A stretch of 24,815 nt of DNA from NCBI GenBank assembly GCA_031269405.1, contig JAISZE010000078.1, positions 1-24,815 of the forward strand. Direction: 5' to 3'. Made by a program: the position numbers and the translations under genes. Each line of letters starts with the position of its first letter. Within the stretch, counting starts at the first letter, position 1. The stretch comes from Treponema sp. (GTDB taxonomy: Bacteria > Spirochaetota > Spirochaetia > Treponematales > Breznakiellaceae). Below, in pieces: positions 1-6,517 of this stretch. Below the pieces are notes generated by a model, which saw only the letters and a list, made by a program, of their open reading frames with translations, did not search any database and was not told the DNA's origin.

Positions 1-1629
1 ATAAAAGACGTTGGTGAAAAAGTAACGCAAAACCTGGGAGATTTGACCCAGATTCAGTACATAGCCCTCAAAGAAGCGGGCTTCAACCTGGAACTCCAGG
101 CGTTTATCAACAATAAAGATGAAGGTGAGACTGATGAGACCGGCCCGGTATTTGATGAGGACGATGATTATCCGGTAGCCCTTGAAGGTCTTACTGTTAT
201 GGTAACTGCTCCGCTCCTTTCTATTGATAAGACCCACGCCTTTGAGCTTGCTCACTGGGACGGGGAGGGTAAATTTACACTGGATGTACCAGGGGAGAAG
301 ACGTTTATTAATGGTCCTGGCAGCCGCGAGATGGTCAAAATTGTGCCTAACCAGGATAAAAACCTAAATGAAGGCGATACTATCCTTGATGTTGAGGCTA
401 AAGCCTATAATACCGACTCTATAAATAATGAGCTTGTTCTCATGGTAGACCCCCGCCTCCCTTTAACTAAGGCGTCTCTGGTCATTGCCATGGTCCCGTC
501 CCTCAACATCGAATGGGGCGGCGCACAGGTCAAAGGCTTTTACGAGATAGACGACGTTGCGGACCTTACCGAAGACCTGGAAGACGATCTGCTGGAAGAC
601 ATTGGCCGCATCGGCATTGACGGTATAATCCCCCGGTTCTACCTGCCAAAAAGCAATGTTTCGGTAGATGTTGATACCAGCGGCAATACTAGCCGAAAGG
701 ACCTGCTTGAAGGCGCCACGATTAATCTTTCGGCGGAATATACCACCAAGGGGGCTGTGGAACAGCCTGTACCCATCCTTTCCGGCGCCGCATTTACCCC
801 TACTCCTGCCAGCGGCTTTAGTGGGTTTCAGGAGTTTCTTGACGATCATACGGGCATATCAGAGCCGGATTGGGTGTATGAGGAGGCTGCAGCCAACTCC
901 CTGCCGGTTTCCCGGCTTCCTCTGGGCAAAGAAGTTGCCGATACGCTGGTAAATATCATCAATAAAAAGCCCCAAACCCTAAAGCTGCACTATACGATAA
1001 CCCTGGCTGAGGAGCTGGTGGGTGTGCAACCCCCGGGAAAGGATAACGCCGTCATAATCAATATCCCCCGGCCGGAACTGCTCCTGGAAGTCCCCATGAA
1101 GCTCAGGCTGAAAAAACCAGCCAACGATCCCGACGATCCCGCCGGTTATGCCAGGCTTGATCTTACCCCCTTCCTGGATGAATACCTCCCGGACTGGCAG
1201 GAGGTGCTGGAAGTAAAAGAAGACGGCAAAACCCTCCGGCAGAAGATCGAAGACCAGGGGGTAACAAATCTTTCGGCAAAGGTAACCGTCAGCGCCTCGT
1301 ATACCAATACCATAACCAGCGGCGCCGAGGCCTGGGTTACGCTCTGGGAGAAAAAAGACAACGGGGAAAAGGGAGACCAGCGTCTTCCCCCCCAGCGGCT
1401 TGCGGTGAACAGCGGCGCTGGGACTTCTTCGTTCTCCTTTGACGCCGGCTTGGCGGATCTGGAGAAAAACTACAGGGCCGAAGTTGAACTGCGGCTTCCG
1501 ATCGTATCGGGTCAAGACTACGGCATCCTTGAGGTTAAGCGCGGCGGGACATTCGAGCTAATACAGGTCTCCGCGACGGTTGCCGCCAGCGTAACGATAG
1601 AAAAAGACCTTCCCTGGAGCAAAAAATGA
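1..1629 (+). CDS. Unrecognised acidic surface-type protein, 5' end missing
   Basis: The reading frame is open from the first base of the window and ends at TGA 1627-1629, giving about 542 visible residues. The start lies upstream, so any signal peptide is not visible. The protein is rich in Asp, Glu, Pro and Thr, has no clear transmembrane stretch, and alternates short beta-type hydrophobic runs with polar loops (for example residues with patterns such as LSAEYTTKG and LSAKVTVSASYTNT), which suggests a multi-domain beta-sandwich protein. I do not recognise the family. Its stop overlaps the start of the following outer-membrane barrel gene by 4 bases, so the two are probably co-translated and may act together at the cell envelope; that role is inference from context only. 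Confidence 0.75.
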   Translation: MKDVGEKVTQNLGDLTQIQYIALKEAGFNLELQAFINNKDEGETDETGPVFDEDDDYPVALEGLTVMVTAPLLSIDKTHAFELAHWDGEGKFTLDVPGEKTFINGPGSREMVKIVPNQDKNLNEGDTILDVEAKAYNTDSINNELVLMVDPRLPLTKASLVIAMVPSLNIEWGGAQVKGFYEIDDVADLTEDLEDDLLEDIGRIGIDGIIPRFYLPKSNVSVDVDTSGNTSRKDLLEGATINLSAEYTTKGAVEQPVPILSGAAFTPTPASGFSGFQEFLDDHTGISEPDWVYEEAAANSLPVSRLPLGKEVADTLVNIINKKPQTLKLHYTITLAEELVGVQPPGKDNAVIINIPRPELLLEVPMKLRLKKPANDPDDPAGYARLDLTPFLDEYLPDWQEVLEVKEDGKTLRQKIEDQGVTNLSAKVTVSASYTNTITSGAEAWVTLWEKKDNGEKGDQRLPPQRLAVNSGAGTSSFSFDAGLADLEKNYRAEVELRLPIVSGQDYGILEVKRGGTFELIQVSATVAASVTIEKDLPWSKK

Positions 1630-2843
1630 AAAAAACCGGTGTTCTGTTGTTTTTATTGAGCTTTTCTTCCCTGGTTATGGCCTGGGAAATGCCCCCCCGG
1701 TTTTTTGAGGTAGCGTTTGACGCCGAATTCGGCGCGGACAACAGTTATCTCAGCCTGGGGGATTTTTTCAACGCGGCCCAAACCCTCGCCCTCGATTTTG
1801 ACAGCCTTGGGAGCCGGGAGTTCAGCCTGGACTTTGCCGCAAAGGGGAATTTCGCCCTGAATGTGCAGGCCAGGGGCAAACACTGGATCGGCGTGGGCCT
1901 GTATACCGGCTTTGACACCCTCGGGTTTTTCGCCATCCCCGAAGACGCTATGGGCTTTCTCTTCCGGGGCGGCAATTTGTCCAACCTTGAAGGGGGTCTT
2001 GAACTTGGGGGCAGCGTATTTGCCGATACGGGCCTCAAGACTTCGTTCAGGGCCGGGAAGTTCCGTTTTGCCGTTAGTCCCGCCCTGTATATTCCGGTGC
2101 TCTACATGCCGCGGCCCGATATAACGTACCGGGTTACCAGCACGAACCCGCTGAAGGGGGTGCTTCACGCGGACGCCGTGGCGTATACGGCTGTTCCGGT
2201 AAACGATGATTTCCTGAATTCTCCGTCTTTCACTGCCGATGATGCTTCCAACATGCCCAGGGGGGTCGATCTTTCCGTGGATGTTTCCTACGGCCTTTTC
2301 TCCTTTCTGGATGTAGGCGGTTCCGTGAGCCATATTCCGCTGTACCCGGCGTACATGCAGTACGGGGCCAGGGTTGACAAGACCTATGTCATCAACGAAA
2401 ACGAACTGGACCTGAACGATCTTCTTGACGGGGGCCTGGGCGGTATCATCTCTCCCGAACCCAGCGAAGACGATCTGGAATACTTCTCCGGCGCGCACAA
2501 GGCGGTTTTCAGGCCTCTGCGTTTTGCGGCTTATGCGTTTTATAAACCTTTCAAAAAGGACTGGCTGGCCCTTAGGCCCTGGATCGGTTTTTCGGCCCTC
2601 ACGGTGTACGATTCGGCGTGTTTCAACTTCGGCCTGGATTTCCAGCTCAAACTTGTCAATATGCTGAACTTCCACTATGCGTTCAGCCTTATGGAGAAGG
2701 TCTGGCAGAATAAGCTGGCAATAGGGTTAAACTTGAGGCTCCTGGAGCTGGATGTAGGCGCAGGTTTCCGTTCACGGGAGTTTACCGGGGCCTTTACGGT
2801 CAAGGGCTTCTACGCTTCGGTCGGCATGCGCCTAGGCTTCTGA
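1626..2843 (+). CDS. Predicted outer-membrane beta-barrel protein
   Basis: The 405-residue product begins with a signal peptide: two lysines, a hydrophobic run (VLLFLLSFSSLVMA) and a likely cleavage site after residue 19. The mature part has many alternating hydrophobic/polar strands, frequent Gly and aromatic residues, and ends in a terminal strand closing with Leu-Gly-Phe, the aromatic C-terminus typical of barrel proteins recognised by the BAM machinery. The ATG is supported by GGAG at 1616-1619, six bases upstream, and overlaps the previous stop as ATGA. Nothing identifies a substrate; it could be a porin, an adhesin or an assembly partner of the upstream acidic protein. No domain name can be assigned by eye. 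Confidence 0.8.
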   Translation: MKKTGVLLFLLSFSSLVMAWEMPPRFFEVAFDAEFGADNSYLSLGDFFNAAQTLALDFDSLGSREFSLDFAAKGNFALNVQARGKHWIGVGLYTGFDTLGFFAIPEDAMGFLFRGGNLSNLEGGLELGGSVFADTGLKTSFRAGKFRFAVSPALYIPVLYMPRPDITYRVTSTNPLKGVLHADAVAYTAVPVNDDFLNSPSFTADDASNMPRGVDLSVDVSYGLFSFLDVGGSVSHIPLYPAYMQYGARVDKTYVINENELDLNDLLDGGLGGIISPEPSEDDLEYFSGAHKAVFRPLRFAAYAFYKPFKKDWLALRPWIGFSALTVYDSACFNFGLDFQLKLVNMLNFHYAFSLMEKVWQNKLAIGLNLRLLELDVGAGFRSREFTGAFTVKGFYASVGMRLGF

Positions 2844-2871
2844 TTTCAGGTGTATATGCCGATAATAGGCT

Positions 2872-3879
2872 ATGGGGAAAGTGTCGCTCAGGCAGGCTAT
2901 GGACTGTAAGCCGATTTTGAAAGTCGATCTGTTTTCGTCCCTCCTTAAAGGGGAGCAGGAATATGCGCTCTCCCGTTCGGGGTTTTTCCAGCTTCGGAAA
3001 GGGGGCTGCTTGTTCACTCCGGGGCAGAAAGCGGAACACTTCTACATGCTTCTTGAAGGGTCTCTGCGGGTATTCAAGCCCCGGTCCGGCGAAAACGAGG
3101 AGGATGAAATCGCCAGGTTTACCGCAGGGGATACTATCGGGGATTTCGATTTTGCCCGCCGGGGCGACTACGACGCCTTTGCCGAAGCTATGGAAGACTC
3201 AACCCTGATCATGTTCCCTGCCTTCGGCCTCACGATAGATCAGCTTGCCCTGGAAGCTCCCCATACAATTTCCAAAATCCTTCTTTGTTCTATTATAATG
3301 ATGACAGGGCGGATAAAATCCACCAGAAAGATCGTCATGGAAAACATGTCCTGGGTACAGGAACTCCACCGCAAGGCATACGAGGATCCCGCTACAGGGC
3401 TTTGGAAACAGAGTTTCCTTACCGACGAGATCAACAGGATCCTGGAAAATCCTATGGCCCTTATCATGCTAAAGCCCGACAAGTTTAAAATACTGGTAGA
3501 TTCCAGGGGCCACGGCGCCGGGGATGACGCCATGGTGCACATCGCTATGATACTCCGCAATATTGCCCGCCGTCAGGGAAGGGGCTGGCCCCTGCGTTTC
3601 AAAAGCAACGAAACAGGGCTGCTTGTCAACAAATGCGGCGCCGCCCAGGCGGAGGCTATAGCCCAGGCCCTGAGCGCGGCTGTCGGTTCCCTGCCGCCGG
3701 TTCCGGCCCAGGGGGATATTCCCGCCTTTTCCTTTACCGGAAGCATCGCCTGGGGGGTCTGGCCCCAGGATAATACAAGCTGGGACGGCCTTTTCCAGGG
3801 CGTTTACTCCCTTCTCCTGAGTACCTGGAAAGACGGGGGAAGCAGGATAGCCCGCTACAGCAGGGAAGGCGCTTCATGA
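2872..3879 (+). CDS. Degenerate cNMP-binding / GGDEF-fold protein, probably non-catalytic
   Basis: The 335-residue protein has an N-terminal cyclic-nucleotide-binding fold (about residues 20-125) and a C-terminal GGDEF fold (about 171-330, starting DPATGLW). Both are degraded. In the phosphate-binding cassette (85-105) the usual Gly-Glu and Pro-Arg-x-Ala are replaced (IGDFDF ... DYDAFA). In the GGDEF half, the first metal-binding Asp is Lys200 (MLKPDKFK) and the signature is KSNET (243-247). It therefore probably binds neither cAMP/cGMP nor GTP in the canonical way and may be a regulatory partner of the next gene product, with which it shares its layout and a 4-base overlap. The start is uncertain: no good ribosome binding site precedes ATG 2872, and ATG 2899 is an alternative. 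Confidence 0.82.
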   Translation: MGKVSLRQAMDCKPILKVDLFSSLLKGEQEYALSRSGFFQLRKGGCLFTPGQKAEHFYMLLEGSLRVFKPRSGENEEDEIARFTAGDTIGDFDFARRGDYDAFAEAMEDSTLIMFPAFGLTIDQLALEAPHTISKILLCSIIMMTGRIKSTRKIVMENMSWVQELHRKAYEDPATGLWKQSFLTDEINRILENPMALIMLKPDKFKILVDSRGHGAGDDAMVHIAMILRNIARRQGRGWPLRFKSNETGLLVNKCGAAQAEAIAQALSAAVGSLPPVPAQGDIPAFSFTGSIAWGVWPQDNTSWDGLFQGVYSLLLSTWKDGGSRIARYSREGAS

Positions 3880-4898
3880 AAACTGAAATCCTGCTGCCCC
3901 AGGGGCCTGTTTCTCCGGTTAACCATCCGGTGCTGCTCAATTCGCCCCTCTTTTCCGGCATGAGCGCCCTTGAATTCAACGCTATCGCCGCTTTTCTGGA
4001 GCCGTTAAGGGTGAAAAAAGAGGACGTAGTCTTCCGTGAAGGGGATCACGGCGAAGACATGTTCATCCTCATTTCAGGCAAACTCAGCGCTTATGTAAGC
4101 CAGTCGGACGGAACCCAGCGCTGGGTGTTCGAGATAAAGCCCGGGGACTTTTTCGGCGAAATGTCCGTTATCGCCAATGAACCCCGGTCCGCCACGTTGA
4201 CTGCCAGGGAAGACACGGAAATCATGGTGCTCCAGGGGATAGATTTTTACCGTATTGTTTTTGAGCACCCCATGATGGGGGTCAAGATGCTTTCTTCTAT
4301 CAGCCAGGTGCAGAATAACTGGCTGAATCAGACTTCCAGGCACCTTTTGGACCTTACCCGGTGGGGCGAGGCGGCTAGGCGCCGGGCTATTACCGATGAG
4401 CTTACGGGCCTTTACAACCGCCGTTTCCTGGAAGAATCCATCAGAGACCGTTTTGAACAGGGCTCTGTGGGAGTCAGGACTATATCCCTTCTCATGCTGG
4501 ACCTGGACCGGATCCACGAGATCAACGAGAAACACGGTCCTCCTGCGGGGGACAAGGTTTTTATTGCCGTTTCCGAGATACTCCGCTCCTGTACCCGTGC
4601 GGGGGACATTTGCGCCCGTCTGGCGGGGGACGAATTCGCCGTGCTCCTCCCGGATACCGGGGAAGACGACGCCCGCAGCATAGCCGAGCGGATCCGGGCC
4701 ACTGTGGCGGACCGGAGCATCCTGGTTCCCAGAACCCCTGATGTGATAGACAAGGTGGAAATCCGTGTCCGTACCAGCATCGGCATAGCCATTGCCCCTA
4801 TCCATACCAATACCCGTGAAGGTCTTATCCTGACCGCAGATGAAGCCCTCCGTAAAGCCAAAGATCTTGGCCGCGACCGGGTGGAAATGGCGGAATAA
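3876..4898 (+). CDS. cNMP-binding domain diguanylate cyclase
   Basis: The 340-residue cytoplasmic protein should make cyclic di-GMP from two GTP, gated by a nucleotide-sensing domain. Residues about 24-140 form a cyclic-nucleotide-binding fold with a well-formed phosphate-binding cassette (FGEMSVIANEPRSATLTA, Gly94-Glu95 and Arg104). From Asp174 (DELTGLYNRRF) runs a GGDEF domain with metal-binding Asp209 (LMLDLD), catalytic signature AGDEF at 250-254, a functional variant known in other cyclases, and an inhibitory I-site RxxD (RAGD, 241-244) exactly five residues upstream. The start ATG 3876 overlaps the previous stop and follows GGAAGG. The ligand (cAMP, cGMP or another) cannot be told from sequence. 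It is followed by a probable terminator, closing the two-gene unit. Confidence 0.9.
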   Translation: MKTEILLPQGPVSPVNHPVLLNSPLFSGMSALEFNAIAAFLEPLRVKKEDVVFREGDHGEDMFILISGKLSAYVSQSDGTQRWVFEIKPGDFFGEMSVIANEPRSATLTAREDTEIMVLQGIDFYRIVFEHPMMGVKMLSSISQVQNNWLNQTSRHLLDLTRWGEAARRRAITDELTGLYNRRFLEESIRDRFEQGSVGVRTISLLMLDLDRIHEINEKHGPPAGDKVFIAVSEILRSCTRAGDICARLAGDEFAVLLPDTGEDDARSIAERIRATVADRSILVPRTPDVIDKVEIRVRTSIGIAIAPIHTNTREGLILTADEALRKAKDLGRDRVEMAE

Positions 4899-4924
4899 TG
4901 CTGCCTCCCGCCGCAATGATCCCG

Positions 4925-4960
4925 AACCGCCGCCGCCAGCGCTTGTTTGCGGTTTTTTTT
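4925..4960 (+). terminator. Candidate intrinsic terminator after the GGDEF gene
   Basis: AACCGC (4925-4930) can pair with GCGGTT (4949-4954), enclosing an 18-base loop, and is followed at once by a run of eight T (4953-4960). It lies 26 bases past the stop of the diguanylate cyclase gene and before rpsL, where a boundary is expected. The stem is short and the loop long, so it is a modest terminator. Confidence 0.5.
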
Positions 4961-4993
4961 TCGATAAATCGCTTGAATTTATCTGTTTCCCTC

Positions 4994-5022
4994 TTGATCT
5001 TTTTTTTTCTTTCTGATATTTT
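4994..5022 (+). promoter_or_regulatory. Weak candidate promoter for rpsL-rpsG
   Basis: TTGATC (4994-4999) and TATTTT (5017-5022) are 17 bases apart, each matching the sigma70 hexamers at 4 of 6 positions, inside a very T-rich stretch. The location upstream of rpsL and downstream of a terminator is right, but the hexamers are poor and AT-rich DNA produces such matches easily. Confidence 0.25.
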
Positions 5023-5056
5023 TAGGTTCCCTGTCTATTGATGCGGGTTAAATTAT

Positions 5057-5082
5057 GCCGACGCAAGTGCGTGGATTGAAAT
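5057..5082 (+). repeat. Single CRISPR type I-C repeat-like fragment
   Basis: GTGCGTGGATTGAAAT (5068-5082, with preceding A/G) reads like the conserved 3' end of type I-C CRISPR repeats, which end in GTGGATTGAAA(T/C). The preceding GACGCA resembles the GTCGCA 5' end, as if the central loop were deleted, and ACGC-AAGT-GCGT still folds into a small hairpin. There is only one copy, with no spacer or cas gene in the window, and it sits 18 bases before the rpsL start. It may be chance. The resemblance rests on recalled consensus, not a search. Confidence 0.3.
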
Positions 5083-5099
5083 AGAGGAGTTTTTTGTTC

Positions 5100-5474
5100 A
5101 TGCCTACAATTAATCAGCTGGTTCGTTTTGGACGGCAGCAGGTTGGTTCCAAAACCAAGTCCCCTGCGCTTCGTTCATGTCCCCAGAAACGGGGGGTCTG
5201 TACTCGTGTAATGACACAGACCCCTAAGAAGCCCAATTCGGCGCTAAGGAAGATAGCCCGTGTCCGGCTTTCCCATGGTACCGAGGTAACCGCTTATATC
5301 CCCGGTATCGGGCACAACCTCCAGGAACATTCGGTGGTTCTGGTAAGAGGCGGACGGGTTAAGGACCTTCCTGGGGTCCGTTACCATATCATCCGGGGTA
5401 CCAAAGATACCCTGGGTGTGGAAGACCGCAAGCGCGGGCGCTCCAAGTACGGCGCTAAAAAGCCCAAGGCCTAA
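5100..5474 (+). CDS. rpsL: 30S ribosomal protein S12
   Basis: S12 sits at the decoding centre of the small subunit and influences accuracy. The 124-residue product has the family landmarks [22 protein letters not shown] and [22 protein letters not shown]. The two lysines where streptomycin-resistance changes usually fall (in PKKPNS and RVKDLP) are the wild-type residues. ATG 5100 is chosen over an in-frame TTG at 5094 because the protein then starts MPTINQLVR, as in the family, with GAGGAG at 5084-5089. It is nine bases before rpsG, as in the classical str operon, but rpoBC are not upstream and fusA does not follow. Confidence 0.98.
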   Translation: MPTINQLVRFGRQQVGSKTKSPALRSCPQKRGVCTRVMTQTPKKPNSALRKIARVRLSHGTEVTAYIPGIGHNLQEHSVVLVRGGRVKDLPGVRYHIIRGTKDTLGVEDRKRGRSKYGAKKPKA

Positions 5475-5483
5475 GAGGGAAGT

Positions 5484-5954
5484 ATGGGACGCAAAAAGAA
5501 GACCGTTGACCGGGGCATTGCGCCGGATCCGAAATATAATAGTATAGTGGTTTCCAAGTTTGTAAACCGCATGATGTGGGAAGGCAAGCGCTCTGTAGGG
5601 CTTAGAATCGTACACGGCGCTCTGGAAATAATCAGCCAAAAGGCCGAAAAAGAGCCCCTTGAGGTGTTCCTTAAGGCGCTGGACAACGTTAAGCCTGTTA
5701 TAGAGGTTAAATCCCGGCGTGTCGGCGGCGCGACATACCAGGTTCCTGTGGAAATCCGGGAATCCCGGCGGGAAGCCCTGGGGATGCGGTGGATTATCAA
5801 TGCCGCCCGGGCCCGCTCGGGCCACGGTATGGGGGACCGGCTGGCTGCTGAACTCCTGGACGCCTATAACAACACTGGTACGGCTTTCAAGAAAAAAGAA
5901 GATACCCATAAAATGGCCGAAGCTAATAAGGCTTTTGCCCATTACAGGTGGTAG
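5484..5954 (+). CDS. rpsG: 30S ribosomal protein S7
   Basis: S7 is a primary binder of the 16S 3' major domain, nucleates head assembly and lies near the E-site. The product has 156 residues, the usual length, with the N-terminal signature [17 protein letters not shown] (about 15-31), the central [19 protein letters not shown] and a C-terminal FAHYRW. AGAGGGA precedes the ATG. In E. coli S7 represses its own operon through an rpsL-rpsG intergenic structure; here that gap is only nine bases, so the same arrangement is not possible. It is followed by a 563-base gap rather than by fusA. Confidence 0.98.
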   Translation: MGRKKKTVDRGIAPDPKYNSIVVSKFVNRMMWEGKRSVGLRIVHGALEIISQKAEKEPLEVFLKALDNVKPVIEVKSRRVGGATYQVPVEIRESRREALGMRWIINAARARSGHGMGDRLAAELLDAYNNTGTAFKKKEDTHKMAEANKAFAHYRW

Positions 5955-5956
5955 TA

Positions 5957-6012
5957 TTTTTTTAAAAAAAGTCCTTTAGGGGCTTTACATAACCGGGAAG
6001 AATTGGTATACT
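5957..6012 (+). promoter_or_regulatory. Strong sigma70-type promoter with T7A7 upstream tract
   Basis: TTTACA (5984-5989) and TATACT (6007-6012) match the -35 and -10 consensus at 5 of 6 positions each with an ideal 17-base spacer. Upstream, T7A7 (5957-5970) puts an A-tract at roughly -56 to -50 relative to a start near 6019, the place where UP elements act at rRNA-type promoters. AAAGTCC/GGGCTTT (5968-5986) also forms a 7-bp dyad with one G-T pair overlapping the -35. This is the best promoter in the window. Confidence 0.8.
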
Positions 6013-6018
6013 GGTTTT

Positions 6019-6372
6019 TCCTGTAGATCGGTTGTTTAGGCAGCCGAAGGGTTTTTGAAATAGAACCTGGTTTACGTAACCGGGTGCTGATACCGCGCAG
6101 CGCGGGTAGCCGGGAGGTGGTGAAGGGCGAAAAAACAGACCTTGATATGTGATTAATGTCCGCCTCCTGCGGACTGAGCTGGCGCGGATGTATCGGTTAC
6201 CAAACCGATCATCGTAGAAGGCTGATTACGTTTTATTTACGTATGACGCCGGCTTAAACGTTATTGTAACACAATGGCGTTTAATGGGATTCTTTGCAGC
6301 CCTTAAACGGCGCAAATGGTGAGACAGGTGGAACCGGACAGTATGATTTCAGGGTTTTTGCCCTGTTTTTTT
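6019..6372 (+). ncRNA. Candidate structured RNA, small RNA or terminated leader
   Basis: This stretch lies between the strong promoter and an intrinsic terminator and has no convincing reading frame. It is dense in hairpins: GGTTG/CAGCC 6030-6045, ACCTGGTT/AACCGGGT 6065-6085, a GC-rich hairpin around 6091-6108, GTCCGC/GCGGAC 6158-6174, ATCGGTT/AACCGAT 6192-6209, TACGT/ACGTA 6226-6242 and a nearly continuous 14-bp hairpin 6254-6284. CGCCG (6247-6251) can pair with CGGCG (6308-6312), enclosing that last hairpin. CTGT (6021) and CGGTT (6029) can pair with ACAG (6338) and AACCG (6332), closing the whole element. I looked for and did not find RNase P, tmRNA, SRP RNA or tRNA hallmarks. Function is unknown; either an independent RNA or a leader controlling tuf. 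Confidence 0.5.
6350..6372 (+). terminator. Intrinsic terminator 145 bases before tuf
   Basis: CAGGG (6350-6354) and CCCTG (6361-6365) form a 5-bp GC-rich stem with a 6-base loop, followed directly by seven T (6366-6372). Placed about 350 bases after the promoter and ahead of the tuf ribosome binding site, it would end a short RNA or attenuate transcription into the ribosomal cluster. Confidence 0.65.
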
Positions 6373-6517
6373 CCTTCTGTTCGATCCTCTGTAGTATCCA
6401 AATCCCTTTTGTAATGAAAGAGCCTCGCTGTGTGCGGGTTCAGGCATGTTCCGCTTTAAGCGGGATGGTGTTAAAACGAGTTTATTTTAGTGTGCCCAAG
6501 AGTAAGGAGGACACGTA
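6373..6517 (+). promoter_or_regulatory. tuf leader with alternative hairpins
   Basis: Between the terminator and tuf there is no convincing coding frame. CCGC at 6451-6454 can pair with GCGG at either 6434-6437 or 6460-6463, giving two mutually exclusive hairpins; the second extends to TTCCGC/GCGGGA (6449-6465). AAGGAGG (6504-6510) is a near-perfect ribosome binding site. I see no convincing second promoter: TATTTT at 6483 lacks a partner -35. Confidence 0.4.

Noticed and set aside
1653..2675. 340-codon frame on the - strand opposite the barrel gene
   Set aside because: It is a shadow of a high-GC coding gene; the + strand product has a signal peptide and barrel features.
2856..2909. Short 17-codon open frame before the first cNMP/GGDEF gene
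   Set aside because: It overlaps the start of the real gene in another frame; only a weak AGGTG precedes it and nothing supports translation.
4074..4916. 280-codon - strand frame opposite the diguanylate cyclase gene
   Set aside because: It mirrors a well-supported gene with clear catalytic motifs on the + strand; no family likeness.
6019..6350. RNase P RNA, tmRNA, SRP RNA or tRNA in the rpsG-tuf gap
   Set aside because: The RNase P GGAAAGTCC core, the tmRNA 3' TTCGAATCC/CCACCA end, the SRP GGAAG apical loop and a tRNA T-arm were looked for and are absent; an unknown RNA is kept instead.
6374..6395. TTCGATC near 6379 as a tRNA T-loop
   Set aside because: The flanking bases do not form a 5-bp T-stem and no acceptor or anticodon arms fit.
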